From CAIWHR01 sp963726775 (lineage in GTDB: Bacteria > Pseudomonadota > Gammaproteobacteria > Burkholderiales > Casimicrobiaceae), in contig CAVSDL010000011.1 of assembly GCA_963726775.1 (NCBI GenBank), forward strand, positions 1-64,000: DNA of 64,000 nucleotides, given 5' to 3'. This document shows positions 19,958 through 30,799 of the stretch, piece by piece (positions within the stretch are counted from its first letter, which is position 1; the number at the start of each line of letters is the position of its first letter). The notes beneath the pieces were generated by a model. That model was not told the origin of the DNA. It did not search any database and worked only from the letters and a program-made list of their open reading frames with translations. Position numbers and translations under genes: made by a program.

Positions 19958-20237
19958 GCCGGTCGGATGTATCGCGCGATGGTGCAAAGAGGTCGACGGC
20001 ACCGGGCTCCCGCACCGGGTCGCGATACGGTGACAACTCGCGGCGCGGCGCCACCGGAAGGTCGGGGACTTCGCGGTGCGGCCAGTCGAGGTTCCAATGG
20101 ACTCCGGGCGGGTCGCCGAAGCCCCACAGGCCGATGCCGACGCGCGTCACGCCGGCCGCGTCGTAGCGGATCGCGCATCCGGCGGTGAGGGCGGCGGCGA
20201 GCGCTGCAGCCACGGCGGCATTGCGCGACCGGTACAT
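19842..20237 (-). CDS. Small lipoprotein, function unknown
   Basis: The 131-residue frame opens with a lipoprotein signal: charged MYRSRN, a run of Ala/Leu, and the lipobox LTAGC, so Cys at about residue 22 would be lipidated. The next 45 residues (GVGLWGFGDPPG-like stretch rich in Trp, Gly and Pro) look conserved and structured; the last 60 residues, which overlap the start of tamA in another frame, look random, so the true coding part may have been extended by mutation. Its ATG overlaps the stop of the outer-membrane barrel gene upstream (TGATG), so the two are translationally coupled. I do not recognise the function; position between an outer-membrane barrel and tamAB suggests an envelope role. 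Confidence 0.65.
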   Translation of the reverse strand: MYRSRNAAVAAALAAALTAGCAIRYDAAGVTRVGIGLWGFGDPPGVHWNLDWPHREVPDLPVAPRRELSPYRDPVREPGAVDLFAPSRDTSDRHAPAIDDNRACASRFALPSPQPSVASRADDRVDGDRCS

Positions 20238-21157
20238 CAGAATCGATACGCGAGCGTCGCACCCATCGCCGGCGCGATCTTGTAGCTCTCGCTGTACTTG
20301 CCGCTGCCATCGGCGTTGTCGACGGTGAGCTTGCCGCCGGTCACGATCGCCGCGTAGAAATCGAAGCGGAGCGCCTTGGTCAGCGTGCGCGAGATGCGCG
20401 CGAACACCGGGATGAAGCTGTTCTCGCCGATGCCATCGGGCGTCGGCCCGCTTTCCTTGAGGCGAAAACGGAAGCTGCGGTACGTCGCGCCGCCGGCGAA
20501 CTCCCAGTGGTCGTCGGGTGCGTAGACGATTTCGAGTCCCGCGCCGCCGGCGGGGCCTGCCTGGAACGGATTGGCGACGCGCCAGCGATCGTCGATCTTC
20601 CAGTTCACGATGAGGAACGGCAGCGCCTTCGTCTCGTTGATCCGCCGGAACACGCTCACGCCCAGCCCGAGAACGAGATCGGGCGAATAGACCTTGGCCA
20701 CCGAGGCCACGGCGCCATACGTCAACGCGTCGCTGGCGTTGGCGCCCGACTCGTAGGCCCACTCGACGGACGGGGCAAGATTGAATACCAGGTCCGGCGA
20801 ATACGCATAGGCCAGGTTCAGACCGAGCTGCGGTGCGTCGAGATGGTCCCAGGGGGCAACGCCGCCGAACGCGGCGGGCGCATCGAATTTCCACTCCTGG
20901 TAGTCGAAACGCACGGCAAGTCCGGCGGACACCTGAGGCGTGAACTGGCGGGTGATCGTGCCGCTCGCGATTCCACCGCCCCAGTGGAACTGCCCGCCGC
21001 CGTCGAGATCGGTGTCGAACTGGGTGAAGCCTGTCAATGCCGCGGTCGCCGCGACATCGCCCGCCTTGGCCGCCTGCCCATGGGCGGGCGCGTTCAGTGC
21101 GGCGCAACACGCGGCGGTTGCGAGCAGGGTGATGCGGGCGCAGCGGCGAGCAGGCAT
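20237..21157 (-). CDS. DUF6268-like outer-membrane beta-barrel protein
   Basis: The 306-residue protein has a signal peptide (cleavage near AHGQA, residue 28) and an alternating, aromatic-rich sequence ending TLAYRF, typical of outer-membrane barrels with a terminal Phe. It resembles uncharacterised barrel proteins of the DUF6268 type; I assign no substrate. ATG 21157 follows GGAG by seven bases. It overlaps the lipoprotein gene by one base and heads the minus-strand block barrel-lipoprotein-tamA-tamB, so TamAB may well be produced together with it. The region upstream is shared with the divergent mraZ promoter. Confidence 0.8.
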   Translation of the reverse strand: MPARRCARITLLATAACCAALNAPAHGQAAKAGDVAATAALTGFTQFDTDLDGGGQFHWGGGIASGTITRQFTPQVSAGLAVRFDYQEWKFDAPAAFGGVAPWDHLDAPQLGLNLAYAYSPDLVFNLAPSVEWAYESGANASDALTYGAVASVAKVYSPDLVLGLGVSVFRRINETKALPFLIVNWKIDDRWRVANPFQAGPAGGAGLEIVYAPDDHWEFAGGATYRSFRFRLKESGPTPDGIGENSFIPVFARISRTLTKALRFDFYAAIVTGGKLTVDNADGSGKYSESYKIAPAMGATLAYRF

Positions 21158-21617
21158 GCGTAGGCTCCGTGGTGGGTCATTCGGTCAGGGCGGCCCCGTC
21201 CGGAATCGGCGGTTCCGGCAGATCGCGGCGCGGCGATTTTACCGGAATGCTGCCGCGGCGCACCGGAAAGCGACCCCGCGCCGCGGGCCAGGGAGCATCG
21301 CGGCGGGGCGACCGGCGTTCATCCCGATGGCATGAAGGCTGTTCACATGCAGCTTCATGCTTCCTGCCGCCGCGAAACGCCCCGCCACGCAAACCAGGCA
21401 ACCGGTCCTGGAGTGCCATTTGACCTCGGCACCCCGGAATTCCAGGGTGTCGATGCTCGTGAAAGCAATTTTCGAACGATCGTACGATGGTGCGCAGTCG
21501 AACATCAATATTCTTCCTACTTTACTTTCGATATTTGTCTTAAGTGTTTGTTTAATATAAAAGAAGGATTTCTGTGCAACAAAGCGGCTAAGTCATTGTT
21601 CGCAAACCGAAAAAGCA
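21158..21617. other. Intergenic region upstream of the dcw cluster, partly AT-rich
   Basis: No gene is visible. The left part (to about 21470) has chromosomal GC content. The part from 21500 to 21600 is distinctly AT-rich. A perfect palindrome ATCGTACGAT lies at 21479-21488, and a weak promoter pair TTGTCT (21535-21540) and TATAAA (21556-21561) with a short 15-base spacer lies upstream of the stronger mraZ promoter. The promoter of the divergent barrel gene must also be here but I cannot point to it. Confidence 0.45.
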
Positions 21618-21647
21618 TTGACCCGCCTGCTCCGGTTCCTTTATAGT
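21618..21647 (+). promoter_or_regulatory. Sigma-70 promoter of the dcw cluster (Pmra)
   Basis: TTGACC (21618-21623) and TATAGT (21642-21647), 18 bases apart, each match the sigma-70 consensus at five or four of six positions. Transcription would start near 21654. It is the only strong promoter I see ahead of mraZ, and the downstream genes are packed so tightly that most of the cluster probably depends on it. Confidence 0.75.
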
Positions 21648-21656
21648 GACAGTAGG

Positions 21657-21681
21657 TGGTAAAAAGTGGGTCAAAGTGGGG
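21657..21681 (+). promoter_or_regulatory. MraZ binding boxes (three direct repeats)
   Basis: TGGTA (21657), TGGGT (21667) and TGGGG (21677) form direct repeats with exact 10-base spacing, the TGGGN-N5 pattern known for MraZ of E. coli and other bacteria. They begin about 10 bases after the -10 hexamer and so cover the start of transcription, a position suited to repression of the whole cluster by its own first gene product. Confidence 0.8.
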
Positions 21682-21760
21682 TTTCGAGTGAACCGGGCGC
21701 GACGCTTTTTCCGCCTGTGAATGAGCACTCACCTGCAGGCGGATCGGGAGGGGCAACGGG

Positions 21761-22282
21761 GTGGCGCAGGGAGCGAAAACACTGGCCGACGGCACCGGGA
21801 CGCACGCGGTATTTCGCGGCGTCGCGCACCTTGCTCTCGACGTGAAGGGACGCCTGGCGATTCCTGCCAAGCATCGGGAGGCGCTCGCCCACCGTGCCAA
21901 TGGTACCGAGATCGACGCGGCCTCGTCCCGCACCGTAGTGCTCACCGCCGATCCGTCGCGCTGCCTTCTGCTTTACCCGCGCAGCGTGTGGGAGCCGATC
22001 CAGGCGCGCCTGATGGCGCTGTCGTCCTTCAACGACCAGATCCGCGGGCTGCAGCGCCTGCTCGTGGGCCACGCCGACGACGTCGAAATCGACGGCAATG
22101 GCCGCATTCTGGTCCCGCCGGCGCTGCGCCAGTACGCCGGCCTCGATCATCACGTCGTGCTGGTCGGCCAGGGCAACAAGTTCGAGCTGTGGGACGAGGC
22201 GAAATGGCAGGCGCAAACGGCCCGCACCATCACGTTCCCGGCTGGCGGGCTGCCACCGGAGCTGGACGGTTTCTCGCTCTGA
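21761..22282 (+). CDS. mraZ: Transcriptional regulator MraZ
   Basis: The 173-residue protein has the two SpoVT/AbrB-like half-domains of MraZ with the signature DxxGR twice: DVKGRLAIPAKHR near residue 28 and DGNGRILVPPALR near 110. MraZ forms a ring-like oligomer that binds direct repeats upstream of its own gene and represses the dcw operon; matching boxes are present at 21657-21681. The GTG start at 21761 lies nine bases after GGGAGG. It gives about 17 residues before the usual N-terminal FRGVAHL, so the true start could be later, but no better ribosome site is visible. The stop overlaps the rsmH start (TGATG). Confidence 0.93.
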   Translation: MAQGAKTLADGTGTHAVFRGVAHLALDVKGRLAIPAKHREALAHRANGTEIDAASSRTVVLTADPSRCLLLYPRSVWEPIQARLMALSSFNDQIRGLQRLLVGHADDVEIDGNGRILVPPALRQYAGLDHHVVLVGQGNKFELWDEAKWQAQTARTITFPAGGLPPELDGFSL

Positions 22283-23271
22283 TGACCGATGGCGTCCACG
22301 TTCCCGTCCTGCTCGAGGAAGCCGTTGCCGCCCTTGCCGTCAGACCCGAAGGCAGCTACGTCGATGCGACCTTCGGGCGCGGCGGCCATGCGCGGCGGAT
22401 CCTGGCGGCACTGGGACCGTCGGGACTCCTGGTCGCACTCGACCGTGATCCCGCCGCTGAAAGCGCGGCGAGGGCCATCACGGATCCGCGATTCACGTTC
22501 CGGCGCTCGGTGTTTTCGGAGCTGCCGGAGGTGCTCGCCGGCCTCGCGATCGTGCACGTCGACGGCGTTCTGCTCGACCTCGGCATCTCCTCCCCGCAGA
22601 TCGACGAACCCGAACGCGGATTTTCGTTCCGTGCCGACGGACCGCTCGACATGCGGATGGATCCCACGCGCGGCGAATCGGCTGCGGCTTTCCTCGCGCG
22701 CGCCGATGCGCGCGAACTGACGGAGGTGATACGCGACTATGGTGAAGAACGGTTTGCTCAATCGATTGCAAGAGCAATTGTTGCGGCTCGCGCGGTCGCA
22801 CCCGTCATCCGCACGCGGCAGCTGGCCGCGCTCGTGGCCCAAGCCGTCCGCACGCGCCCGCGGGGTGATCGGGGTCAGGATCCGGCAACGCGGACGTTTC
22901 AGGCTCTTCGGATTTTCGTCAATCGGGAGCTCGCGGAGCTCGCGTTGACGCTGCCGCGCGTCGCGCAGCTTCTGCGTCCCGGTGGCCGGATTGCCGTCGT
23001 CAGCTTTCACTCCCTCGAGGATCGCATTGTGAAGCGTTTTTTCGCAGCGGCATCGCAGCCCTGGGGCGGCGATCCGCGGCTCGCGCGACTGCCGATAGCA
23101 ACCGCAGCGCTGCCGGGCGCGCCGCTCGCCCTGGTGGGCCGAGCGATCCGGCCGTCGCAGCGCGAAGTCGATGCCAATCCGCGCGCGCGGAGCGCCACGC
23201 TGCGGGTCGCCGAGAGGACCGCGCATCCGGTCCCGGCGGACTTCGCCGGCGCGGCGGCGATCGGAAGGTGA
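22282..23271 (+). CDS. rsmH: 16S rRNA (cytosine-1402-N4)-methyltransferase RsmH
   Basis: The 329-residue enzyme (formerly MraW) methylates N4 of C1402 in 16S rRNA. Visible family features are HVPVLLEEAV at the N-terminus, the SAM-binding DATFGRGGHARRIL near residue 28, LLDLGISSPQID near 94, the RGFSFRADGPLDMRM stretch near 111, and FHSLEDRIVKRFF near 250. ATG 22282 overlaps the mraZ stop by one base. ftsL follows after four bases. Confidence 0.95.
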   Translation: MTDGVHVPVLLEEAVAALAVRPEGSYVDATFGRGGHARRILAALGPSGLLVALDRDPAAESAARAITDPRFTFRRSVFSELPEVLAGLAIVHVDGVLLDLGISSPQIDEPERGFSFRADGPLDMRMDPTRGESAAAFLARADARELTEVIRDYGEERFAQSIARAIVAARAVAPVIRTRQLAALVAQAVRTRPRGDRGQDPATRTFQALRIFVNRELAELALTLPRVAQLLRPGGRIAVVSFHSLEDRIVKRFFAAASQPWGGDPRLARLPIATAALPGAPLALVGRAIRPSQREVDANPRARSATLRVAERTAHPVPADFAGAAAIGR

Positions 23272-23275
23272 CGCC

Positions 23276-23548
23276 GTGGTACGCCTGAATCTCCTGCTGC
23301 TCGCCGTGCTCGTCGTCTGCGCGCTGTCGCTCGTGACGTCGCGCCACCAGGCGCGAAAGCTGTTCGTCGATCTCGAGCGCGGCGAGGCGACGGCGCGCAG
23401 CTACGAGATCGAATACGGGCAGCTGCAGCTCGAGCAATCGACGTGGGCGATGCCGGCGCGCGTCGAGAAGATCGCGCGCGTACTGCTCCGGATGCAGATT
23501 CCCGGATCGCCCCGTGTCGAGATCGTGCCGTCCGGGAGCGGCCGGTGA
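23276..23548 (+). CDS. ftsL: Cell division protein FtsL
   Basis: The 90-residue bitopic membrane protein has a short cytoplasmic start, one membrane helix (LNLLLLAVLVVCALSLV, residues about 4-20), and a periplasmic coiled-coil-like stretch (RHQARKLFVDLERGEATA and on) that pairs with FtsB in the FtsQLB complex. Length is close to E. coli FtsL (121) minus its cytoplasmic tail. GTG 23276 follows GGAAGGTGA. Its stop overlaps the ftsI start by four bases (GTGA). ftsB is not in this window, as usual. Confidence 0.9.
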   Translation: MVRLNLLLLAVLVVCALSLVTSRHQARKLFVDLERGEATARSYEIEYGQLQLEQSTWAMPARVEKIARVLLRMQIPGSPRVEIVPSGSGR

Positions 23549-25284
23549 GAGGCGGCACCGCGGCGCTGCGGCGCCCCGCGCAGCCGGCACTCGCGCTGCC
23601 ACGGTTCCGCGCGCCATTCGTGTTCGCGGGATTGGCGCTCCTGTTCGGGGCACTCGCCATTCGCTCGCTCTATCTGCAATGGTTCGACAACGCGTTTCTG
23701 CAGGAGCAGGGAAGCTCGCGCTACAGCCGCGAGATCGAGGTATCCGCGCACCGCGGGCGCATCGTCGATCGCCTTGGCGAGTCGCTCGCCATTTCGACGC
23801 CCGTGAAATCGCTTTGGGCATTTCCGGCGAAGGTCGAGGCGACGCCGGCACAGCTCGGTCAACTCGCGGCAGTCCTCGAAACGCCGCCGCGAGTCCTGCT
23901 GCGCAAGCTCGATCCCGCGGAGGATTTCACGTACATCGCGAAGCAGGTGTCGCCGGAAACCGCGGCGCGCGCGATGGCGCTCGGAATCAAAGGGCTTCAC
24001 GACCAGAACGAATACCGGCGCTACTACCCTGCCGGCGAAACGATGAGCCATATCCTGGGCTTCACCGGCGATCACGACGTTGGCCAGGAGGGCGTCGAAC
24101 TCGCGCAGCAGGAATGGCTTGGCGGTCATCCGGGCAGCCGGCGCGTCATCATCAACCGCCGTGGCGACGTGGTCGAGGACGTCGAGGCGATTCGCGCTCC
24201 GCAGGCCGGCCGCGACCTTGCGCTCGCGATCGATACGCGGCTCCAGCACATCGCGTTCCGCGAGCTCAAGGCCGCGGTGGAGGCGAACAAGGCGAAGGCG
24301 GGCGGTCTGGTGATACTCGACGCGCAAACCGGCGAGATCCTCGCCCTGGCCAACTGGCCCACGTATAACCCGAACGCGCGCAACAAGATCGTGCGCGAGA
24401 AGATGCGAAATCGCGCGCTGACCGACGTCTTCGAGCCGGGCTCGACGATGAAGCCGTTCACGATTGCGGCCGCGATGGAGGCAGGCAGGATCCGCCCCGA
24501 CACCGTGATCCAGACGGCGCCCGGAACGCTGACCATCGGGCCGGCGACGATCCACGACGCGCACCCGAACGGCGCGCTGACCGTCGAGCAGGTCATCCAG
24601 AAATCGTCGAACGTCGGCGCGGCGAAGATCGCGCTTTCGCTGCCTCCGGAAACGATGTGGCGCATGCTCGCCGACAGCGGGTTCGGCACGCCGCCGAAAA
24701 CCGGGTTCCCCGGCGAAGTCGCCGGCCGCCTTCGCCCGGCCAAGTCATGGCGTCCGATCGAGCAGGCGACGATGTCGTATGGCCATGGCCTGTCGGTCAA
24801 CCTCGTCCAGCTCGCGCGTGCCTACACGGTCTTCGCAAGCGATGGCGAACTCAAGCCCGCGACGCTGTTCAAAACGGGAGGGCCCGTCGCGGGCCGTCCG
24901 GTTCTTTCTCCCGAAACCGCAATTGCCGTGCGCAAGATGCTCGAAATGGCCGTCATGCCCGGAGGCACCGCGCCCAAGGCGCAAGTGCCGGGATACCGCG
25001 TCGCCGGCAAGACCGGGACCGCGCACAAGCTCGAAGGCGGCGCCTACACCAGCAAGTACGTATCCTCGTTTGTCGGCTTGGCGCCGGTTTCGAACCCGCG
25101 ACTCGTGGTTGCGGTCATGATCGACGAACCCGCCGCCGGGCAGCACTTCGGGGGAGAGGTCGCGGCGCCGGTGTTTTCCGCCGTGACCGGAGCGGCGCTG
25201 CGTATGCTCGCTGTCCCGTCGGACGCACCCGTCGACAACGTGATCCTGCCGCCGGAGGGCAGCGCGATCGACGAGGAGACCTGA
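23545..25284 (+). CDS. ftsI: Penicillin-binding protein 3, septal transpeptidase FtsI
   Basis: The 579-residue protein crosslinks septal peptidoglycan. It has a membrane anchor at residues about 24-42, a PBP dimerisation domain, and a class B transpeptidase domain with all three motifs: STMK (Ser about 300), SSN (354-356) and KTGT (489-492). GTG 23545 lies inside the ftsL stop with GGGAG eight bases upstream. murE follows after two bases. FtsI acts with FtsW at the septum and is the main target of aztreonam-type beta-lactams in other bacteria. Confidence 0.95.
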   Translation: MRGGTAALRRPAQPALALPRFRAPFVFAGLALLFGALAIRSLYLQWFDNAFLQEQGSSRYSREIEVSAHRGRIVDRLGESLAISTPVKSLWAFPAKVEATPAQLGQLAAVLETPPRVLLRKLDPAEDFTYIAKQVSPETAARAMALGIKGLHDQNEYRRYYPAGETMSHILGFTGDHDVGQEGVELAQQEWLGGHPGSRRVIINRRGDVVEDVEAIRAPQAGRDLALAIDTRLQHIAFRELKAAVEANKAKAGGLVILDAQTGEILALANWPTYNPNARNKIVREKMRNRALTDVFEPGSTMKPFTIAAAMEAGRIRPDTVIQTAPGTLTIGPATIHDAHPNGALTVEQVIQKSSNVGAAKIALSLPPETMWRMLADSGFGTPPKTGFPGEVAGRLRPAKSWRPIEQATMSYGHGLSVNLVQLARAYTVFASDGELKPATLFKTGGPVAGRPVLSPETAIAVRKMLEMAVMPGGTAPKAQVPGYRVAGKTGTAHKLEGGAYTSKYVSSFVGLAPVSNPRLVVAVMIDEPAAGQHFGGEVAAPVFSAVTGAALRMLAVPSDAPVDNVILPPEGSAIDEET

Positions 25285-25286
25285 CG

Positions 25287-26761
<1,475 letters not shown>

Positions 26762-26765
<4 letters not shown>

Positions 26766-28140
26766 TGGACACCGCGACCGCCGCGAGCGCCGTCGCCGGC
26801 CGCGTGCACGGCGAAAACATCCGGTTCGCGCGCGTTGCCACCGACACGCGGAGCCTCGTCGCCGGGGACCTCTTCGTCGCGCTCGCGGGCGAGCGTTTCG
26901 ATGGCCACGACTTCGTGCCCGCGGCGTTCGAGCGAGGTGCGGTCGCGGCGCTGGTTGCCCGCGATCGTGCCGACGGGCTGGCGGGCAATCTGGTCGCAGT
27001 GACGAATCCCGCCGCGGCGCTCGGCGCGCTCGCCGCGTACTGGCGGCGGCAGTTTGCCGTTCCGGTGATCGTCATCGTCGGCAGCAATGGCAAGACGACC
27101 GTCAAGGAAATGCTCGCCGCGATCCTCCGCGCGCACTACGGTGAGGCGTCGGTGCTCGCGACCGCGGGCAACTTCAACAATGCGATCGGGCTGCCCATGA
27201 CGCTGCTCGGCTTGCGCGCCGGGCACCGGGTCGCCGCGATCGAGCTGGGCATGAATCATCGCGGCGAGACCAGGGAGCTCGCGGCGATAGCGCAGCCTAC
27301 GGTCGCCGTGGTCAACAACGCGCAGCGCGAGCATCAGGAATTCATGAGGAGCATCGGCGACGTAGCGGCGGAGCACGCCGATCTGATCCGTGCGCTGCCG
27401 GAAGGCGGGATTGCGGTGATCAACGCGGACGACGCCTACGTCGACGCGTGGCGCGACGCGGCACGCGAACGCGCCGGTGTCGGCGTCGTCGAATTCGCGC
27501 TCGACCATCCGGCGGCGGTGCGCGCCCGGTTCGCCGCTACCTTCCACGCCACAACATTGGAGCTGACCACACCGGCAGGCGATGCGACGGCACGGATCGT
27601 CGCGCCAGGCCGGCACAACGTCGCGAATGCGCTCGCGGCTGCGACTGCAGCGCTGGCGATAGGCGTGCCGCTGTCCGCCGTCCTTCGCGGCCTCGCGACC
27701 TTCCGCGGCGTCGCGGGGCGGCTTGCTGAGACACGCGCGGCAAGCGGCGCTGCGGTGCTCGACGACACGTACAACGCGAATCCCGATTCGGTGCGGGCCG
27801 CGATCGACGTGCTGGCCGCCGCGCCATCGCCGAAGTGGCTGGTGCTGGGCGACATGGGCGAAGTCGGCGCGCAGGGTCCGGCGTTCCACCGCGAAGCCGG
27901 CGATTACGCCCGCGCGGCCGGCATCGATCGGCTGCTCGCGGTCGGGACGCTCGCCGTCGAGGCGGCGGCCGCGTTCGGGCCCGGCGCGGAGCATTTTGCA
28001 TCGGTGGAAGCGCTGGCCGATTACGTCGCCGCGGCAGCGCAGCCTTCGACGACTCTGCTGGTCAAGGGCTCGCGCTTCATGCGGATGGAACGCGTCGTCG
28101 CCGCGCTTGCGGGTCACACCACTGCCGCGGGAGCGCACTG

Positions 28141-28141
<1 letters not shown>
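26762..28141 (+). CDS. murF: UDP-MurNAc-tripeptide--D-Ala-D-Ala ligase MurF
   Basis: The 459-residue ligase attaches D-Ala-D-Ala to complete the UDP-MurNAc pentapeptide. The ATP loop GSNGKTT is at residues 107-113, GNFNNAIGLP near 137 and LGMNHRGE near 163 are family signatures, and the DDTYNANPDS loop lies near residue 337. ATG 26762 overlaps the murE stop (ATGA); a second ATG directly follows. The stop overlaps the mraY start by one base (TGATG). Confidence 0.95.
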
Positions 28142-29292
<1,151 letters not shown>

Positions 29293-29293
29293 A

Positions 29294-30664
29294 ATGGATC
29301 ACACGGGGCGCAACGTGGTCGTGCTGGGACTGGGGCTCACCGGGTTCTCGCTCGCACGCCATCTCGCGGAGCGCGGCGCGATCGTGCGTGTCGCCGACAC
29401 ACGTCCGGCGCCGCCATTCGCAGATCGGCTTGCAGCGCTGCTCCCGGAAATTCCGCTCACGACGGGACCTTTCACCGATGCCACGTTCGATGGCGTCGAT
29501 CTTGTTGCGGTCAGCCCCGGAGTCGCGATCGATCATCCGGCGCTGACCGCGGCGGTCGCGCGCGGCGTCGAGCTCGCCGGCGACATCGAACTCTTTGCGC
29601 GCGCCTTGCCTGCCATACAGAAAGTCATCGCGATCACCGGGTCCAACGGCAAGTCGACGGTGACGGCCCTGACCGGGGCGTTGTGCCGCGCCGCGGGCCT
29701 CGAAACGATCGTCGCGGGAAATATCGGCGACGCCGTGCTGGACACGTTGCCGAAAGACGGCACGTGGCCGGATCTGTACGTCCTCGAGCTGTCGAGCTTC
29801 CAGCTGGAAACGACCTCCCGGCTCCGACCCGTCGCCGCGACCGTGCTCAACGTGACCGAGAATCATCTCGACCGCTACGCCGGAATGGATGCCTACGCGG
29901 CGGCGAAGGCGCGGATCTTTGCCGGCGGTATCCAGGTGCTCAATCGCGACGACTCGCGCTCGCTTGCGATGCGCATCCCCGGGCGCGTCGTGCAGACATT
30001 CGGCGCCGGACTTCCCGAGTCGGAAGAGGCGTGGGGCCTCGTCGAACGCGGTGGCGACCGGCGCGAAATCTGGCTCGCCCGTGGCGGCGCGTTGCTGGTG
30101 CCGGTTACGGATCTCCGCCTCGTGGGTCGGCACAACGCGCTCAATGCCCTCGCCGCGCTCGCGCTGGTTTCCGCCGTCGCGCCGGTCAAGCGCGACGTGC
30201 TGACGGCCCTCGCGCGCTTCGAGGGCCTGCCGCACCGGATGCAGCGCATCGCGGAATATGGCGGCGTGCTCTTCGTTAACGATTCGAAGGGCACGACCGT
30301 CGTTGCGACCTGCGCGGCGCTCGAAGGACTCGACCGGCCCGTGGTGCTGATCGCCGGGGGCGACGGCAAGGGACAGGATTTCGCGCCGCTCCTGCACGCC
30401 GTCGACGCGCGTTGCCGCGCGGTGCTGCTGATCGGCAGGGATGCGCCGGCAATCGAGCGCGCACTTTCGGGGTCGACGGCGGTGGTCGAACGCGCGGAGA
30501 CGCTCGAAGCGGCGGTGACTCGGGCCGCCGCGATCGCTCGTGCAGGCGAGGCGGTCCTGCTGTCGCCCGCTTGCGCGAGCCTCGACCAGTTCGCCAACTA
30601 TGTCGAGCGCGGCGAGCGATTCGCCGGATTTGTCCAGGCCCATCGGATGGAGGTGGCCGCGTGA
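29294..30664 (+). CDS. murD: UDP-MurNAc-L-alanine--D-glutamate ligase MurD
   Basis: The 456-residue cytoplasmic ligase adds D-Glu to UDP-MurNAc-L-Ala. An N-terminal Rossmann domain (VVLGLGLTGFS, residues 9-19) is followed by the central ATPase domain with GSNGKST at 116-122 and a C-terminal domain with NDSKGTT near residue 327. The gene starts one base after mraY. Its stop codon is overlapped by a GTG that opens a short frame reaching ftsW (see 30661-30798). Confidence 0.95.
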   Translation: MDHTGRNVVVLGLGLTGFSLARHLAERGAIVRVADTRPAPPFADRLAALLPEIPLTTGPFTDATFDGVDLVAVSPGVAIDHPALTAAVARGVELAGDIELFARALPAIQKVIAITGSNGKSTVTALTGALCRAAGLETIVAGNIGDAVLDTLPKDGTWPDLYVLELSSFQLETTSRLRPVAATVLNVTENHLDRYAGMDAYAAAKARIFAGGIQVLNRDDSRSLAMRIPGRVVQTFGAGLPESEEAWGLVERGGDRREIWLARGGALLVPVTDLRLVGRHNALNALAALALVSAVAPVKRDVLTALARFEGLPHRMQRIAEYGGVLFVNDSKGTTVVATCAALEGLDRPVVLIAGGDGKGQDFAPLLHAVDARCRAVLLIGRDAPAIERALSGSTAVVERAETLEAAVTRAAAIARAGEAVLLSPACASLDQFANYVERGERFAGFVQAHRMEVAA

Positions 30665-30798
30665 ACGCCGCCGGGCCGCCTCCAGATCGATTCGTCGCGA
30701 GCTGCGTGACGGCGTGCCGCTCGCATCGCGTCGCGGAGTCGACCGTCACACGCTGGCGAAGGCGTTCAATGCAGCGCGCGGCCGAGGAGGCCACCTAG
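30661..30798 (+). CDS. Possible 45-codon micro-ORF between murD and ftsW
   Basis: The frame begins with GTG inside the murD stop (GTGA), has GGAGGT six bases upstream, and ends with TAG at 30796-30798, one base before the ftsW ATG. It would encode 45 residues without a recognised motif (start MNAAGPPPDRF). The fit at both ends could serve to carry ribosomes from murD to ftsW. The overlap alone is weak evidence, because any G before TGA makes a GTGA in GC-rich DNA. Confidence 0.25.
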   Translation: MNAAGPPPDRFVASCVTACRSHRVAESTVTRWRRRSMQRAAEEAT

Positions 30799-30799
30799 G

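Noticed and set aside
21535..21561. Second promoter upstream of Pmra (TTGTCT and TATAAA)
   Set aside because: The spacer of 15 bases is too short for a confident call, and a better promoter lies closer to mraZ.
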